Shown here one piece after another: positions 31,724 to 41,931 of a stretch of 64,000 bases of DNA (position 1 is its first letter; every line of letters starts with the position of its first letter). Source of the DNA: Rhizobium album (GTDB taxonomy: Bacteria > Pseudomonadota > Alphaproteobacteria > Rhizobiales > Rhizobiaceae); contig NZ_QFBC01000021.1 in NCBI RefSeq assembly GCF_003122325.1, positions 27,017 through 91,016 on the forward strand, in the 5' to 3' direction. Both the position numbers and the translations under genes were made by a program. A model generated the notes under the pieces. It worked only from the letters and a program-made list of their open reading frames with translations, was not told where the DNA came from and did not search any database.

Positions 31724-32761
31724 ATGGCGGAAGTGAAGTCTCACGAGTTCGATCAGTTTCTGCGAAACTCCGCGCGGCTTTATCGCATCTTTATCATCTA
31801 CGGGCCGGATCGTGGCCTGGTATCCGAGCGGGCCGGTCTGATTGCAGCGGGAACCAAGGTCCCCGCCGACGATCCATTCGCCTTCGTCAAGCTCGATGTG
31901 ACCGACTTGCACGGCAATGCCGGGCGATTGCTGGACGAAGCTTATGCCATCGGTCTTTTCGGTGGCCAGCGCCTGATCTGGCTGCGGGGCGTCTCTAACG
32001 AAAAGCCCGTTATCGAGGCCGTACAGGCGCTGATCGATAAGCCTCCGGAAGATTGTACGCTAATTTTAGAGGCGGGCGACCTCAAGAAGGGCGTAGGCTT
32101 GCGCAAACTGGCGGACGGTGCCCGCAGCATCGCTTCTATTCCCTGTTATTCCGACGACGGCAGGGCCCTGAATGCGCTTGTCGATTCGGAACTCTCAAGC
32201 GAAAGCCTGAAAATCACGCCGTCTGCCCGCCATCTGCTCCTGGAGTTTCTGGGCGGCGACCGTATTGCTTCACGCAACGAAATTCAGAAGCTCGCGCTAT
32301 ATTGCCGCGGCCTGGATACGGTCGATGAACAGCATGTCTTCGATATCATCGGCGATGCCAGCGCCATATCCGCAGACGATGCGGTTGACGCGGTGCTGAA
32401 AGGCGACAAAGAGGGTTTCCTGCATGAAACCCGCAAGATCGCCACGTCGAAAATGTCGATCTTCCTGGTGTTGCAGAGTTGCCTGCGGCAGCTGCAGCTT
32501 CTCGATGTGATGCGCGCCGAGATGGACGAAAAGAACACACAACCGGCGCAAATCATGCAGACTCTCGGCCGCCACCTGTATTTTCGCCGCAAACCGGTTA
32601 TCGAAGCCTTGTTGAAAAACTGGTCCGCTGCCACCATTGCCCGTGAGATGAACCGGGTGCAATCGGCCATATTGCAGACCCGCCAGCGCCAAAGCCTGGA
32701 AGAAAGCATTGCCCTTCAGACGCTGCTGGCCGTGGTTCTACAGGCCGGCCGCAAGAGCTGA
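31724..32761 (+). CDS. holA: DNA polymerase III delta subunit
   Basis: A 345-residue clamp-loader subunit that opens the beta sliding clamp. The order of motifs is as in HolA: FIIYGPDRGLVSERA (degenerate P-loop), LFGGQRLIWLRGV (clamp-binding wrench), then RIASRNEIQKLALYC and the C-terminal collar helices. It follows lptE by 9 bases, so the three genes leuS-lptE-holA probably form an operon. It converges on parB. Sequence from here to about 38.5 kb seems less GC-rich than the rest. Confidence 0.92.
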   Translation: MAEVKSHEFDQFLRNSARLYRIFIIYGPDRGLVSERAGLIAAGTKVPADDPFAFVKLDVTDLHGNAGRLLDEAYAIGLFGGQRLIWLRGVSNEKPVIEAVQALIDKPPEDCTLILEAGDLKKGVGLRKLADGARSIASIPCYSDDGRALNALVDSELSSESLKITPSARHLLLEFLGGDRIASRNEIQKLALYCRGLDTVDEQHVFDIIGDASAISADDAVDAVLKGDKEGFLHETRKIATSKMSIFLVLQSCLRQLQLLDVMRAEMDEKNTQPAQIMQTLGRHLYFRRKPVIEALLKNWSAATIAREMNRVQSAILQTRQRQSLEESIALQTLLAVVLQAGRKS

Positions 32762-32798
32762 TCCGAAACCCCGGACCGGAACATCGAACCAGTGCGGT

Positions 32799-33683
32799 TT
32801 AACGGCGTTCCAATAACCGGCAGACGTCTTCCAGTTGCTCCAAAGTCTTATAAGCAATCTTGATCTGACCGCCGCTGCCGCGATGGTTTATGCTGACATC
32901 CAGGCCCAGAGCGTCCGACAACGTGCGCTCCAGCGCCAGCGTGTCGGAGTCCTTTTCCTCTCGTCGAATTGTTCCGTAAGCAGGATCATTCTGTGCCTTG
33001 ATATCGTTTTGCGCCAGGCGCTCGGCATCGCGAACCGACATGCCTTTGGAAACGATCGTCTTTGCGAGCACGGTCGGATCAGACGTCGAAACCAGCGCCC
33101 GCGCATGTCCGGCCGACAACGAACCTGCCGCCAACATGTCACGCACCGGATCAGGCAATTTGAGTAGCCGAAGGCTGTTTGCCACGTGGCTGCGGCTTTT
33201 ACCGATGATCTCGCCAAGATCGTTCTGGGTGTAGCCGTGCTCGGCAATCAGTTGTTCGTATCCCAGTGCCTCTTCCAGGGGGTTCAGGTCGGAGCGCTGG
33301 ACGTTTTCGACAATAGCGATCTCAAGCGCCGTACGGTCATCGACATCCCGGACAATGACCGGAATTTCGACCAGCCCGGCCAGCTGCGCCGCCCGCCATC
33401 GACGTTCACCAGCTATTATCTCATACCGTTCTGATCCAGCCGTCCGAACAACGACAGGTTGCACAATCCCATGCTGTCGAATGGAACTGGCAAGATCCTG
33501 CAGTTCGTCCTCGTTAAAATAACGGCGAGGATTCTTCGGATTCCGGCTGACGAACTCAATGGGAATCATCCGGTCGGGATTGACACCCGGCTTGTTTCCG
33601 CCAACCGGAAGCGGCTGGTCCATCTCACCGATAAGTGCGGCCAGACCGCGACCGAGGCGGCGCTTGGAGATATCGTCGTTCAT
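32799..33683 (-). CDS. parB: Chromosome partitioning protein ParB
   Basis: A 294-residue centromere-binding CTPase clamp. It begins with the basic KRRLGRGLAALIGE motif that contacts ParA, followed by IPIEFVSRNPKNPRRYF, the CTP-binding GERRWRAAQLA and ENVQRSDLNPLEEA motifs. The parS-reading HTH is GYTQNDLGEIIGKSRSHVANSLRLL. A C-terminal dimerization domain follows a short linker. It loads at parS and slides along DNA, recruiting SMC. Six parS-like sites are found in this window. It lies 32 bases behind parA in the same operon. Confidence 0.98.
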   Translation of the reverse strand: MNDDISKRRLGRGLAALIGEMDQPLPVGGNKPGVNPDRMIPIEFVSRNPKNPRRYFNEDELQDLASSIRQHGIVQPVVVRTAGSERYEIIAGERRWRAAQLAGLVEIPVIVRDVDDRTALEIAIVENVQRSDLNPLEEALGYEQLIAEHGYTQNDLGEIIGKSRSHVANSLRLLKLPDPVRDMLAAGSLSAGHARALVSTSDPTVLAKTIVSKGMSVRDAERLAQNDIKAQNDPAYGTIRREEKDSDTLALERTLSDALGLDVSINHRGSGGQIKIAYKTLEQLEDVCRLLERR

Positions 33684-33715
33684 GCTGCACTCTCACATAC
33701 CGGCTACCCGACGGG

Positions 33716-34510
33716 TCAGGCGGCTTTCCTTTGACGTTCACGCTGGATCACTTCGGAGGCAAGCTGGAGATAAGCTTGGCTGCCAGCGCACTTCAGATCA
33801 TAAAGAATAGCGGGTTTACCATAAGACGGCGCTTCCGAAACACGTACATTTCTCGGAATCAGCGTGTGGTAGACCTTCTCACCCAAATGACTGCGAACAT
33901 CATGCACGACCTGCTGGGCGAGATTGTTGCGCGCATCGAACATTGTCAGCACAATACCCTGAATATCCAAGGCCGGATTGACCGTTTGGCGAATCTGTCC
34001 AACGGTTTCCAGAAGCTGGCTCAAGCCTTCCAGTGCAAAGAATTCGCATTGCAACGGTACCAGCACCGAATGAGCGGCGGCCATGGCATTCATCGTCAAC
34101 AGATTGAAGGAAGGCGGGCAATCCACCAGGATGTAAGAAAACGCCAGCGCCTCATCCTGCTGCAAAGCACGGCGAAGGCGGAAGACACGATCGCTTTTTT
34201 GCGCGATCTCCATCTCGAAGCCGAGCAAATCCATGGTCGACGGCACGATATAAAGATTCGGCACGGCCGTTTCGACCACCGTCTCCAATATGCCATGCGA
34301 CCCCATCAGAAGATCGTAGGAGGATAACTTGCGGTCACGACGATCGATGCCCAACCCCGTGCTTGCATTGCCTTGAGGATCGAGATCGACGATCAACACA
34401 CGCTCTCCGATAGCAGCCAAGGCCGTCGCAAGATTGATCGCGGTTGTCGTCTTGCCGACGCCACCCTTTTGATTAGCAATGGTGATGATGCGATTCTTCT
34501 CGCTTGCCAT
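33716..34510 (-). CDS. parA: Chromosome partitioning ATPase ParA
   Basis: A 264-residue deviant-Walker ATPase that forms the nucleoid gradient pulling ParB-parS complexes. The Walker A motif is KGGVGKTTT (15-23), followed by DLDPQGNASTGLGI and the Walker B region YILVDCPPSFN. There is no N-terminal HTH, as expected for chromosomal ParA. ATG 34510 has AGGTG 8 bases upstream; GTG 34519 is an alternative. Five bases separate it from rsmG, consistent with an operon. Confidence 0.97.
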   Translation of the reverse strand: MASEKNRIITIANQKGGVGKTTTAINLATALAAIGERVLIVDLDPQGNASTGLGIDRRDRKLSSYDLLMGSHGILETVVETAVPNLYIVPSTMDLLGFEMEIAQKSDRVFRLRRALQQDEALAFSYILVDCPPSFNLLTMNAMAAAHSVLVPLQCEFFALEGLSQLLETVGQIRQTVNPALDIQGIVLTMFDARNNLAQQVVHDVRSHLGEKVYHTLIPRNVRVSEAPSYGKPAILYDLKCAGSQAYLQLASEVIQRERQRKAA

Positions 34511-34515
34511 ACAAT

Positions 34516-35166
34516 TCACCTGGAGGATGATGCATTCATTCGTTTGATGCCGGTGATTTCTAGAATAACGGAATCCCGCTCAATCACACTTTGATGTTTT
34601 AACAGATCGAAGTGCCATCGGCCACGTGCTTTATCGATCTCGGTGGCATAATCCCGGCCTTTGTGCAGTAGAGCCTTGAGATTTTTGTTGCTGATCGCCC
34701 AAGGTTCGACATATTCGAGCAAAAGATCCAGATCCGCCAAGGCCCGCGCCGACACGACGTCGCATTCCGAAACCTCCGCCGGCGCCGCTTCGATGCGAAC
34801 GGCATGAACAGAGCCGCGCCCTCCGGTCTGCAGCAGCGCAGTGCGCAAAAACGCAGCCTTCTTGTGGTTGCTCTCGATGAGATGAACCCAGCCTTCGCCG
34901 GCCTCGGCAAGGCAAATGGCAGTGATCACGCCGGGAAAACCACCGCCGCTGCCGAGGTCCAACCATTTGTGATTACCTGGGCAAAGCTGATAAATCTGCA
35001 GGCTATCGAGTATATGCCGCCGCCAAAGATCATCCTTGGTGGAGGGAGCCACCAGGTTTATGATCGTGGCCCATTTGCTGAAAAGATCGGCAAAGGTCTC
35101 CAGCCGCTCCAATGTTTCACGTGAAACACGCAGGCCGTTCAGTTCAACCCAGGGACTCTCTTGCAT
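34516..35166 (-). CDS. rsmG: 16S rRNA m7G527 methyltransferase
   Basis: A 216-residue SAM-dependent methyltransferase. The SAM loop is [13 protein letters not shown], preceded by [27 protein letters not shown], the classical GidB segment. It modifies G527 of 16S rRNA; loss gives low-level streptomycin resistance in many bacteria. A perfect parS sequence is embedded in codons near the N-terminus (minus-strand reading of RVSRETLE). ATG 35166 lies 4 bases after the mnmG stop; TTG 35178 is an alternative start. Confidence 0.96.
   Translation of the reverse strand: MQESPWVELNGLRVSRETLERLETFADLFSKWATIINLVAPSTKDDLWRRHILDSLQIYQLCPGNHKWLDLGSGGGFPGVITAICLAEAGEGWVHLIESNHKKAAFLRTALLQTGGRGSVHAVRIEAAPAEVSECDVVSARALADLDLLLEYVEPWAISNKNLKALLHKGRDYATEIDKARGRWHFDLLKHQSVIERDSVILEITGIKRMNASSSR
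35113..35128. promoter_or_regulatory. parS: parS centromere site (perfect palindrome)
   Basis: TGTTTCACGTGAAACA, an exact match to the bacterial parS consensus. It lies within rsmG, less than 1.5 kb from parB. Confidence 0.95.
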
Positions 35167-35170
35167 TGTA

Positions 35171-37042
35171 TCAGGCAACTTTTTGTTGGCCAGCGGCCAT
35201 CTTGCGAAGGAAAGCCAGGATCAGCGCGATGGCAGCGGGTGTCATGCCATCCACCCGCGACGCCTGTGCGATATTGGTCGGCCTGGCCTGATGCAATTTC
35301 TGCTTTAACTCATTGGAGAGGCCCGGCAACGCGGAGAAATCGAAATCGACAGGAATATGCCGCTCCTCTTCTCGAGCAACTTCGGCGATATCGCTCGCCT
35401 GCCGGTCCATATAAACCGCATAAATCGCCTCGATCTCCACTGCGTCAGCTACCCGCTTATCAATATCTGCCAGTTCCGGCCACACAGCCCTCAAACTGGA
35501 AAGCGAGTGATCGGTATAGGAGAGAAGATCATAGGCGGTTCGTCGTTGCCCATCCTGATTCAGCTTGATTCCAAATCTCGACGCCTCCGATGGCGTCAGT
35601 GACAATGTTTTCAGCAGCGTCCTCGCCTCGATCAAATTGACATTGAAAGCATTAAAACGCTCCTGCCGGGCTGGGGACAGGCATCCGAGTTCCGTGGCTA
35701 TCGGTGTCAGTCGCATATCGGCATTGTCAGCACGCAAAGACAGGCGATACTCCGCTCGCGAGGTGAACATGCGATAAGGTTCCGCGATTCCACGCGACGT
35801 CAAGTCATCGATCATCACGCCGATATAGGATTGGGTCCGGCTAAAATGAAAGGGCGGCTTGCCAGCGGCGAGGCACGCGGCATTCAAGCCGGCTACCAAT
35901 CCCTGCGCAGCGGCTTCTTCGTAGCCGGTTGTGCCGTTGATCTGGCCGGCGAGAAAAAGACCGGGGATCTTTTTCACTTCCAAACCAAGCGTCAGTTCGC
36001 GCGGATCGATATGATCATATTCGATCGCATAACCCGGCTGGCGGATGACCACGCGCTCTAACCCCGGGATCGTCCGGATAAACGCCTCCTGAACCTCCGC
36101 CGGAAGCGACGTCGAGATGCCATTTGGATAGACGGTGTCATCATCCAGGCCTTCGGGCTCAAGGAAAATCTGGTGACCGTCACGCTCACCGAATTTAACG
36201 ATCTTATCTTCGATCGAGGGGCAATAGCGAGGTCCGATTCCCTCGATCTGGCCGGAATACATTGCCGAACGACCAAGATTCTCGGCAATGATTCGATGTG
36301 TTTCCGGCGTCGTCCGGGTGACCCCGCATTTGATTTGCGGATTGATGATGCGATCGGTCATGAAGGAGAACGGCACCGGCTCGTCATCTGCATCCTGTGC
36401 ACCGATACTAGCCCAGTCGATGGTCGAGCCGTCAAGGCGCGCGGGCGTGCCCGTCTTCAGGCGACCCATTTCGAGTCCGAAACGGCCAAGCGTGCTGCTT
36501 AATCCGATCGAAGGCTCTTCACCGACCCGGCCGGCGGGAATCTTGACATCGCCGATATGAATCAGACCCCGTAGAAATGTGCCGGTGGTAAGAACGATAG
36601 AACGGCAGGCGAGTCGTGTTCCATCTCGCAGAACTAGATGCTTGATAATCGCATTCTGAAGATCGATGTCAAATGCATCACCCTCAAGAACCTGAAGGTT
36701 TGGATAGGAGAAAATCTCCGCTTGCATCGCCAAGCGATAAAGCTTTCGATCTGCCTGGGTTCTCGGTCCGCGGACAGCCGGCCCCTTTTTGCGGTTGAGC
36801 ATCCGAAACTGAATACCGGCGGCGTCGGCAACACGTCCCATCAAGCCGTCCATGGCGTCGATTTCGCGGACGAGGTGGCCTTTGCCCAGGCCGCCAATGG
36901 CGGGATTACAGGACATGACGCCGATCGTATCACGCTTATGCGTCACCAGAGCCACGTCTGCACCAAGTCTGGCGGCAATAGCGGCCGCCTCGCTTCCCGC
37001 ATGGCCACCTCCGACCACGATCACATCGTAAATACGGGTCAT
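35171..37042 (-). CDS. mnmG: tRNA uridine-5-carboxymethylaminomethyl enzyme MnmG
   Basis: A 623-residue FAD protein which with MnmE builds cmnm5U at wobble U34. The FAD motif [14 protein letters not shown] is at the N-terminus, and [23 protein letters not shown] and [17 protein letters not shown] residues ([15 protein letters not shown]) are conserved family blocks. The C-terminal region contacts MnmE. ATG 37042 gives the canonical start; the frame is open for 25 more codons through the parS pair, but these are not conserved. It is 61 bases downstream of mnmE. Confidence 0.98.
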   Translation of the reverse strand: MTRIYDVIVVGGGHAGSEAAAIAARLGADVALVTHKRDTIGVMSCNPAIGGLGKGHLVREIDAMDGLMGRVADAAGIQFRMLNRKKGPAVRGPRTQADRKLYRLAMQAEIFSYPNLQVLEGDAFDIDLQNAIIKHLVLRDGTRLACRSIVLTTGTFLRGLIHIGDVKIPAGRVGEEPSIGLSSTLGRFGLEMGRLKTGTPARLDGSTIDWASIGAQDADDEPVPFSFMTDRIINPQIKCGVTRTTPETHRIIAENLGRSAMYSGQIEGIGPRYCPSIEDKIVKFGERDGHQIFLEPEGLDDDTVYPNGISTSLPAEVQEAFIRTIPGLERVVIRQPGYAIEYDHIDPRELTLGLEVKKIPGLFLAGQINGTTGYEEAAAQGLVAGLNAACLAAGKPPFHFSRTQSYIGVMIDDLTSRGIAEPYRMFTSRAEYRLSLRADNADMRLTPIATELGCLSPARQERFNAFNVNLIEARTLLKTLSLTPSEASRFGIKLNQDGQRRTAYDLLSYTDHSLSSLRAVWPELADIDKRVADAVEIEAIYAVYMDRQASDIAEVAREEERHIPVDFDFSALPGLSNELKQKLHQARPTNIAQASRVDGMTPAAIALILAFLRKMAAGQQKVA

Positions 37043-37064
37043 GTTCAACTCCAGAAGAGAAATG

Positions 37065-37080
37065 TGTTTCACGTGGAACG
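37065..37080. promoter_or_regulatory. parS: parS-like site with two mismatches
   Basis: TGTTTCACGTGGAACG differs from the consensus at positions 12 and 16. It lies in the mnmE-mnmG gap, ten bases from a better site, so it may act as a half-strength partner. Confidence 0.6.
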
Positions 37081-37090
37081 TTATTAGCGA

Positions 37091-37106
37091 TGTTTCACGT
37101 GAATCA
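37091..37106. promoter_or_regulatory. parS: parS site with one mismatch
   Basis: TGTTTCACGTGAATCA differs from the consensus only at position 14. It overlaps the last codon and stop of mnmE. Confidence 0.85.
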
Positions 37107-38423
37107 TTTGCCGACACAAAATTCCGAGAAGATTACGCCGAGCAAATCCTCAACGTCTATTCGCCCCGTCATTCGCTCCAGCGCTTGCGAAGCGCGACGC
37201 AAATATTCCGCCCGGATATCCAGGCTCTCATTCGTCTTTATCAGAGCGAGACCGAGGTCTTCAACCATATTACGCAAATTCTGGCGCTGACGCTCCCTGG
37301 CGGGCATCGAGAATGCTGCTCTCTCACCGATGAAACCGACATCGGAAAGCAGCAGTTGCCGCAATTCCGCCAAACCCTGGCCGGTAGCCGCGGAAATATG
37401 AAGATCGTAACTGGTAGCGACATCGTCCTGTCGATGCCGATCCGCCTGGGTCCCAATGTGCAGTATTTTTGCCTGCGTGACAAAATTTTGTTTCGATAGC
37501 GAATCGTTTCCAATCTCATCCAGATAAAGAATGATATCCGCTTCGTCGATCTTGATGCGCGCGCGGTCGATGCCGATCCGCTCGATGCGATCGTCGGTCG
37601 ATCGCAGGCCGGCTGTATCATACAACCGGACGGAAAAGCCATCCATATCGAGATCGACATGTAGAACATCCCGCGTCGTGCCGGCGACGTCGGTCACGAT
37701 GGCGACATCGCGTTCGGCCAGCCTGTTCATAAGCGTCGATTTGCCGGCGTTCGGTGGACCGGCAATAACCACCTTGAGTCCGTCTCGTATGATTTCCGCC
37801 GTCCTGCCGTCCTCCAGATGACGCGTCACGTCCAGAAGCAGCCCTTCAAGATCCGGCCAAACCAGATGTGACACCGAACCCGGGATATCGTCTTCATCAG
37901 CAAAATCAAGCTCCGCTTCGATCAGTGCCCGGGCGCGAGTGATACGATCGGCCCAGGCATAATAAAGGGCGGATAAACCGCCGGAGCTCTGCTCGACGGC
38001 AAGCCGCCGCTGCATTTCCGTTTCGGCGTGAATGAGATCCGCAAGACCTTCGATCTCCACCAGATCCATCTTGCCGTTTTCAAAGGCACGCCTGGAGAAT
38101 TCTCCGGCTTCAGCCAGACGAAAAGAAGCGATCCGCGACAACCTGCCCAGAACGGCGGAAATCACCGCCCGGCCGCCGTGGATCTGTAGTTCAAGGCAGT
38201 TTTCGCCGGTGAAGGAGTAGGGGGCAGGAAACGATATGACGATCGCCTCGTCGAGCAGATCGCCATCGTCGGTAAGAAGGCGGCGACGCGTTGCCCGGCG
38301 TGCTACGCCCTGGCTGATACCGAAAGCTTGGAATACCTGCCACGCCTGCGTTCCGCTCACCCGAATGACTGCGACACCGGCCGGAGGCGCACCGCTGGAC
38401 AATGCAAAGATGGTATCGCGCAT
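37104..38423 (-). CDS. mnmE: tRNA modification GTPase MnmE
   Basis: A 439-residue GTPase, the partner of MnmG in wobble-uridine modification. The N-terminal tetrahydrofolate domain begins [22 protein letters not shown]. The G domain P-loop GPPNAGKST is at 222-230, followed by DVAGTTRD. The protein ends FCVGK, the conserved C-x-G-K catalytic tail. Length is slightly shorter than E. coli MnmE (454). ATG 38423 matches the conserved N-terminus. It heads the mnmE-mnmG-rsmG-parA-parB block. Confidence 0.97.
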   Translation of the reverse strand: MRDTIFALSSGAPPAGVAVIRVSGTQAWQVFQAFGISQGVARRATRRRLLTDDGDLLDEAIVISFPAPYSFTGENCLELQIHGGRAVISAVLGRLSRIASFRLAEAGEFSRRAFENGKMDLVEIEGLADLIHAETEMQRRLAVEQSSGGLSALYYAWADRITRARALIEAELDFADEDDIPGSVSHLVWPDLEGLLLDVTRHLEDGRTAEIIRDGLKVVIAGPPNAGKSTLMNRLAERDVAIVTDVAGTTRDVLHVDLDMDGFSVRLYDTAGLRSTDDRIERIGIDRARIKIDEADIILYLDEIGNDSLSKQNFVTQAKILHIGTQADRHRQDDVATSYDLHISAATGQGLAELRQLLLSDVGFIGERAAFSMPARERQRQNLRNMVEDLGLALIKTNESLDIRAEYLRRASQALERMTGRIDVEDLLGVIFSEFCVGK

Positions 38424-38436
38424 CCGATCTTTATCC

Positions 38437-38471
38437 CAAAAAACGAAAAGGTGGGCGAAGCAGCCCACCTT
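38437..38471 (-). terminator. Terminator of rho
   Basis: AAGGTGGGC / GCCCACCTT form a perfect 9-bp stem with a 6-base loop. On the minus strand it is followed by TTCGTTTTTTGGG. It separates rho from mnmE. Confidence 0.8.
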
Positions 38472-38510
38472 ACATACCTCAAACTCGATTGAATCCGGCT
38501 AATTAAAAAC

Positions 38511-39776
38511 TCAGGTGTTCATCGAGTCGAAGAAGTCACCATTGGTCTTGGTCTGCTTCAGCTTGTCGATGAGGAATTCGATTGCATCGGTCGTGCCCAT
38601 CGGCGCGAGAATCCGGCGAAGGACAAAGATCTTCTGCAGGTCCTGGCGCGGAACCAGCAGGTCTTCCTTACGCGTGCCCGATTTGAGGATGTCCATCGAC
38701 GGGAAGATACGCTTGTCGGCCACCTTGCGGTCGAGCACGATTTCCGAGTTACCGGTGCCCTTGAACTCTTCGAAGATCACTTCGTCCATGCGGCTGCCGG
38801 TATCGATCAGCGCCGTGGCGATGATGGTGAGAGACCCGCCTTCTTCGATGTTGCGCGCCGCACCGAAGAAACGCTTCGGGCGCTGCAGGGCATTGGCATC
38901 GACACCACCGGTCAGGACCTTGCCGGAGGAAGGAACAACGGTGTTGTAGGCGCGGCCGAGGCGGGTGATCGAGTCGAGCAGGATGACCACGTCGCGGCCA
39001 TGCTCGACGAGACGCTTCGCCTTTTCGATGACCATTTCGGCAACCTGGACGTGGCGCACGGCCGGCTCGTCGAAAGTCGAGGACACGACTTCACCACGCA
39101 CCGAGCGCTGCATGTCCGTCACTTCTTCCGGACGTTCGTCGATCAGGAGGACGATCAGGTAACATTCCGGATGGTTGGCGGTAATGGAATGGGCAATGTT
39201 CTGCAGCAGAACCGTTTTACCGGTGCGCGGCGGCGCGACAATCAGGCCACGCTGGCCCTTGCCGAGCGGCGCCACCAGGTCGATGACGCGGGCAGAGAGA
39301 TCCTTGGAGGTCGGATTGTCCAACTCCATCTTGAAACGCTCGTTCGGATAGAGCGGCGTCAGATTGTCGAAGTGGACCTTGTGACGGATCTTTTCCGGAT
39401 CGTCGAAATTGATGGTATTGACCTTGAGCAGCGCGAAATAGCGTTCGCCTTCCTTGGGGCCGCGGATCGGGCCTTCGACGGTGTCGCCGGTCTTCAGCGA
39501 AAAGCGGCGGATCTGCGAAGGGGAAATGTAGATGTCGTCGGGGCCGGGCAGATAGTTGGCATTGGCCGAACGCAAGAAACCGAAACCATCCTGAAGAACT
39601 TCGACGACACCTTCGCCGATGATCTCGACATCCTGGCTGGCGAGCATCTTGAGGATCGCGAACATCAGCTCCTGCTTGCGCATCGTGCTGGCGTTCTCGA
39701 CCTCGAGCGACTCGGCAAATGCGAGAAGATCAGTCGGAGTCTTATTCTTAAGTTCTTGAAGCTTCATTTCAGCCAT
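38511..39776 (-). CDS. rho: Transcription termination factor Rho
   Basis: A 421-residue hexameric RNA helicase. The N-terminal Rho_N helix bundle starts [19 protein letters not shown]. The RNA-binding cold-shock-like domain has [15 protein letters not shown], and the ATPase has the Walker A PPRTGKT and [14 protein letters not shown]. Length is that of alphaproteobacterial Rho, without the inserts of actinobacterial forms. The 182 bases between hemJ and rho probably hold its own promoter and leader; I see no other gene there. Confidence 0.98.
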   Translation of the reverse strand: MAEMKLQELKNKTPTDLLAFAESLEVENASTMRKQELMFAILKMLASQDVEIIGEGVVEVLQDGFGFLRSANANYLPGPDDIYISPSQIRRFSLKTGDTVEGPIRGPKEGERYFALLKVNTINFDDPEKIRHKVHFDNLTPLYPNERFKMELDNPTSKDLSARVIDLVAPLGKGQRGLIVAPPRTGKTVLLQNIAHSITANHPECYLIVLLIDERPEEVTDMQRSVRGEVVSSTFDEPAVRHVQVAEMVIEKAKRLVEHGRDVVILLDSITRLGRAYNTVVPSSGKVLTGGVDANALQRPKRFFGAARNIEEGGSLTIIATALIDTGSRMDEVIFEEFKGTGNSEIVLDRKVADKRIFPSMDILKSGTRKEDLLVPRQDLQKIFVLRRILAPMGTTDAIEFLIDKLKQTKTNGDFFDSMNT

Positions 39777-39958
39777 GAAGGGGACCACAATTCAATTTTT
39801 TCGGGGAAAGGCGTGCTGATCGTCATCAGTGCTACGGATAAAGGCCGCAGACGATAAAATGTTACACATGCCACGAGAAGAGATGCGCGGAAAATAGCGA
39901 CTCACTTGCAGCGCCGCAAGAGGGAACGTCAAAAACAGCGAAATTAAAACATTCGCAT

Positions 39959-40495
39959 TCAGAAGGGCTTGACCACCACGAGGATAACGATGGCGATCAT
40001 CAGCAGGGTGGGGACTTCGTTCATGAACCGCCAATGGCGCGCCGGTTTGCGCGGCCCGTCCTGTGCAAAGATCCGCGCGGACTTGGCAAGATAGTCGTTG
40101 TATCCCGTCATCAGCACGACAAGCGCGATCTTGGCATGCAGCCAGCCGCCCTGGAAACCGTAAATCGACCAGGCAAGGTAGAGGCCAAGCAGCCAGGTGA
40201 TGATCATGGCCGGCCGCATGATCACGTTCATCAGCCGCCTTTCCATCACTTTGAAGGTTTCCGATTGTTTCGAACCGGGTTCGGCATCGGTGTGATAGAT
40301 GAACAGCCTCGGCATATACAGCAGGCCGGCCATCCACGAGATGACGGCAACGATATGGAACGCCTTGGCCCACAGGTAGAATTGATCGTTCTGCCAGACA
40401 TAGAGACCGCCGAGCACGGCGGCAAAAACCGCGATCGCCGTCAACGCCCGCCATTTCGCCCTGGCGCCTTCGCGCGGATCCGTCTGTTGCGTCAT
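39959..40495 (-). CDS. hemJ: Protoporphyrinogen oxidase HemJ
   Basis: A 178-residue membrane protein with about four to five helices. [26 protein letters not shown] carries the conserved histidine and W-M-A-G motif of the HemJ (UPF0093) family, and [14 protein letters not shown] and [22 protein letters not shown] follow. HemJ oxidises protoporphyrinogen IX in bacteria lacking HemG/HemY. It overlaps hemE by four bases (ATGA), which couples two haem biosynthesis steps. Confidence 0.93.
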   Translation of the reverse strand: MTQQTDPREGARAKWRALTAIAVFAAVLGGLYVWQNDQFYLWAKAFHIVAVISWMAGLLYMPRLFIYHTDAEPGSKQSETFKVMERRLMNVIMRPAMIITWLLGLYLAWSIYGFQGGWLHAKIALVVLMTGYNDYLAKSARIFAQDGPRKPARHWRFMNEVPTLLMIAIVILVVVKPF

Positions 40496-41529
40496 CGTGT
40501 CCGATCCCAACCCCGCACCCGATCGACAAGGGTCGTCACATGCGCCGGGTCCGCCTGCGGCGTGATGCCGTGGCCGAGATTGAAGATCAGCGGGCCCTGG
40601 CCGAGTTCCTGGAGGATGTGATCGATGCCGTCGGTCAGCGCCTTGCCGCCGGCCACCACACGCATCGGATCGAGATTGCCCTGCACCGGGCCGTCCTTTT
40701 GCAACTCCCTGGCAAAAGCCAGCGGCACCGACCAGTCGAGGCCGATGGCGTCCGCGCCGGTCTTCTGGCGATAGTCGCGCAGCATGTATCCGGCGCCCTT
40801 GGCAAATGCGATGATCCTGGCTTTCGGCCGCCGGGATTTGACCGACGCGATGATCCGTCGCACCGGTTCGACCGCATAGGCGGCAAACTCGGTCTCGCCG
40901 AGAACGCCTGCCCAGGAATCGAAGATCTGTACGGCATCGGCACCGGCATCGATCTGCGCCACGAGATAATCGGCGGAGATGTCGGCGAGAAAAGCGAGCA
41001 GTTCGGCAAAGATCTTCGGCTCGCGATAGGCAAACAGCCGGGCCGGCGCCTGGTCCGGTGTGCCTTTGCCTGCAATCATGTAGGTCGCCACCGTCCAGGG
41101 CGCGCCGCAGAAACCGAGCAGGGTGGTTTCCTGCGGCAGTTCACGGCGCAGGCGACTGACCGTCTCGAACACCGGCTTGAGGTGGCCAAGCACGGCATCC
41201 GGCTTCAAGGCTTCGATGCCGGACACGTCGATCGGATCCATCTCCGGTCCATGGCCTTCGGTGAAACGTACATTGCGCTTCAGTGCATCGGGAATGACCA
41301 GAATATCGGAAAACAGGATCGCGGCGTCGAAGCCGTAACGACGGATCGGCTGCAGCGTCACTTCCGTTGCAAATTCCGGCGAATAACACAGATCGAGAAA
41401 ACTGCCGGCTTTGGCGCGGGTTTCCCGGTACTCCGGCAGATACCGGCCGGCCTGGCGCATCAGCCAGATGGGAGGCGGACAGATGGTCTCACCGTTCAGC
41501 ACTCTCATGATCTTGCGGTCGTCGGTCAA
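40492..41529 (-). CDS. hemE: Uroporphyrinogen decarboxylase
   Basis: A 345-residue enzyme converting uroporphyrinogen III to coproporphyrinogen [21 protein letters not shown] near the N-terminus and [16 protein letters not shown] in the middle are family signatures. The start appears to be TTG 41529, with AGGGAA nine bases upstream; the first ATG (41508) would remove part of the conserved N-terminus. Its 5' side faces the replication origin, the same arrangement as in Caulobacter. Confidence 0.96.
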   Translation of the reverse strand: MTDDRKIMRVLNGETICPPPIWLMRQAGRYLPEYRETRAKAGSFLDLCYSPEFATEVTLQPIRRYGFDAAILFSDILVIPDALKRNVRFTEGHGPEMDPIDVSGIEALKPDAVLGHLKPVFETVSRLRRELPQETTLLGFCGAPWTVATYMIAGKGTPDQAPARLFAYREPKIFAELLAFLADISADYLVAQIDAGADAVQIFDSWAGVLGETEFAAYAVEPVRRIIASVKSRRPKARIIAFAKGAGYMLRDYRQKTGADAIGLDWSVPLAFARELQKDGPVQGNLDPMRVVAGGKALTDGIDHILQELGQGPLIFNLGHGITPQADPAHVTTLVDRVRGWDRTR

Positions 41530-41931
41530 TGCGGCTTTCCCTAAAACAAAGAAATCATTTCAAAGGTTTTTCTATTTCTTAGAGTCGGTGGGTATCAAGG
41601 ATTAAAATCCATCCCCAGCCTGCTCATTTTGACGCGCCCTTCAGCAATCTGCCCGGATCAATTCATGCACGTCGGCGCGAAACGGGAGAAGCAAGATGAT
41701 TTCGTTTTGGAATCAGTGGGATGTGCGAGAATGGACTGGCATTCGATCTGGGGACTTCCTGTGGATAAGAAAAAGCCGGAAAACACTTGTCCACAGAACC
41801 CACAGTTCCGGATATTCGCAATGCGCCAGGGATAGTGGTGTGGATAAATCGGCAGTTTTCCCTTGCCTTGCGGCCGGCTCCGTCTCAGGCTCGATCTTAT
41901 CCATGGTTTTCAACAGGGGGTGGAGTTTAAC
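41530..41931. other. oriC: Putative chromosomal replication origin (oriC)
   Basis: A 402-base gene-free region between divergent hemE and ppsR. Two perfect DnaA boxes read TGTGGATAA (41760-41768 and 41839-41847). A one-mismatch box TTGTCCACA is at 41787-41795 and a weaker TTATCCATG at 41897-41905. An AT-rich stretch (41541-41582) beside hemE could be the unwinding element. Two GANTC sites are present, at 41582 and 41710, the latter beside the boxes. The hemE/ppsR location matches the known Caulobacter origin, and the S. meliloti origin has also been mapped beside hemE. Confidence 0.82.
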
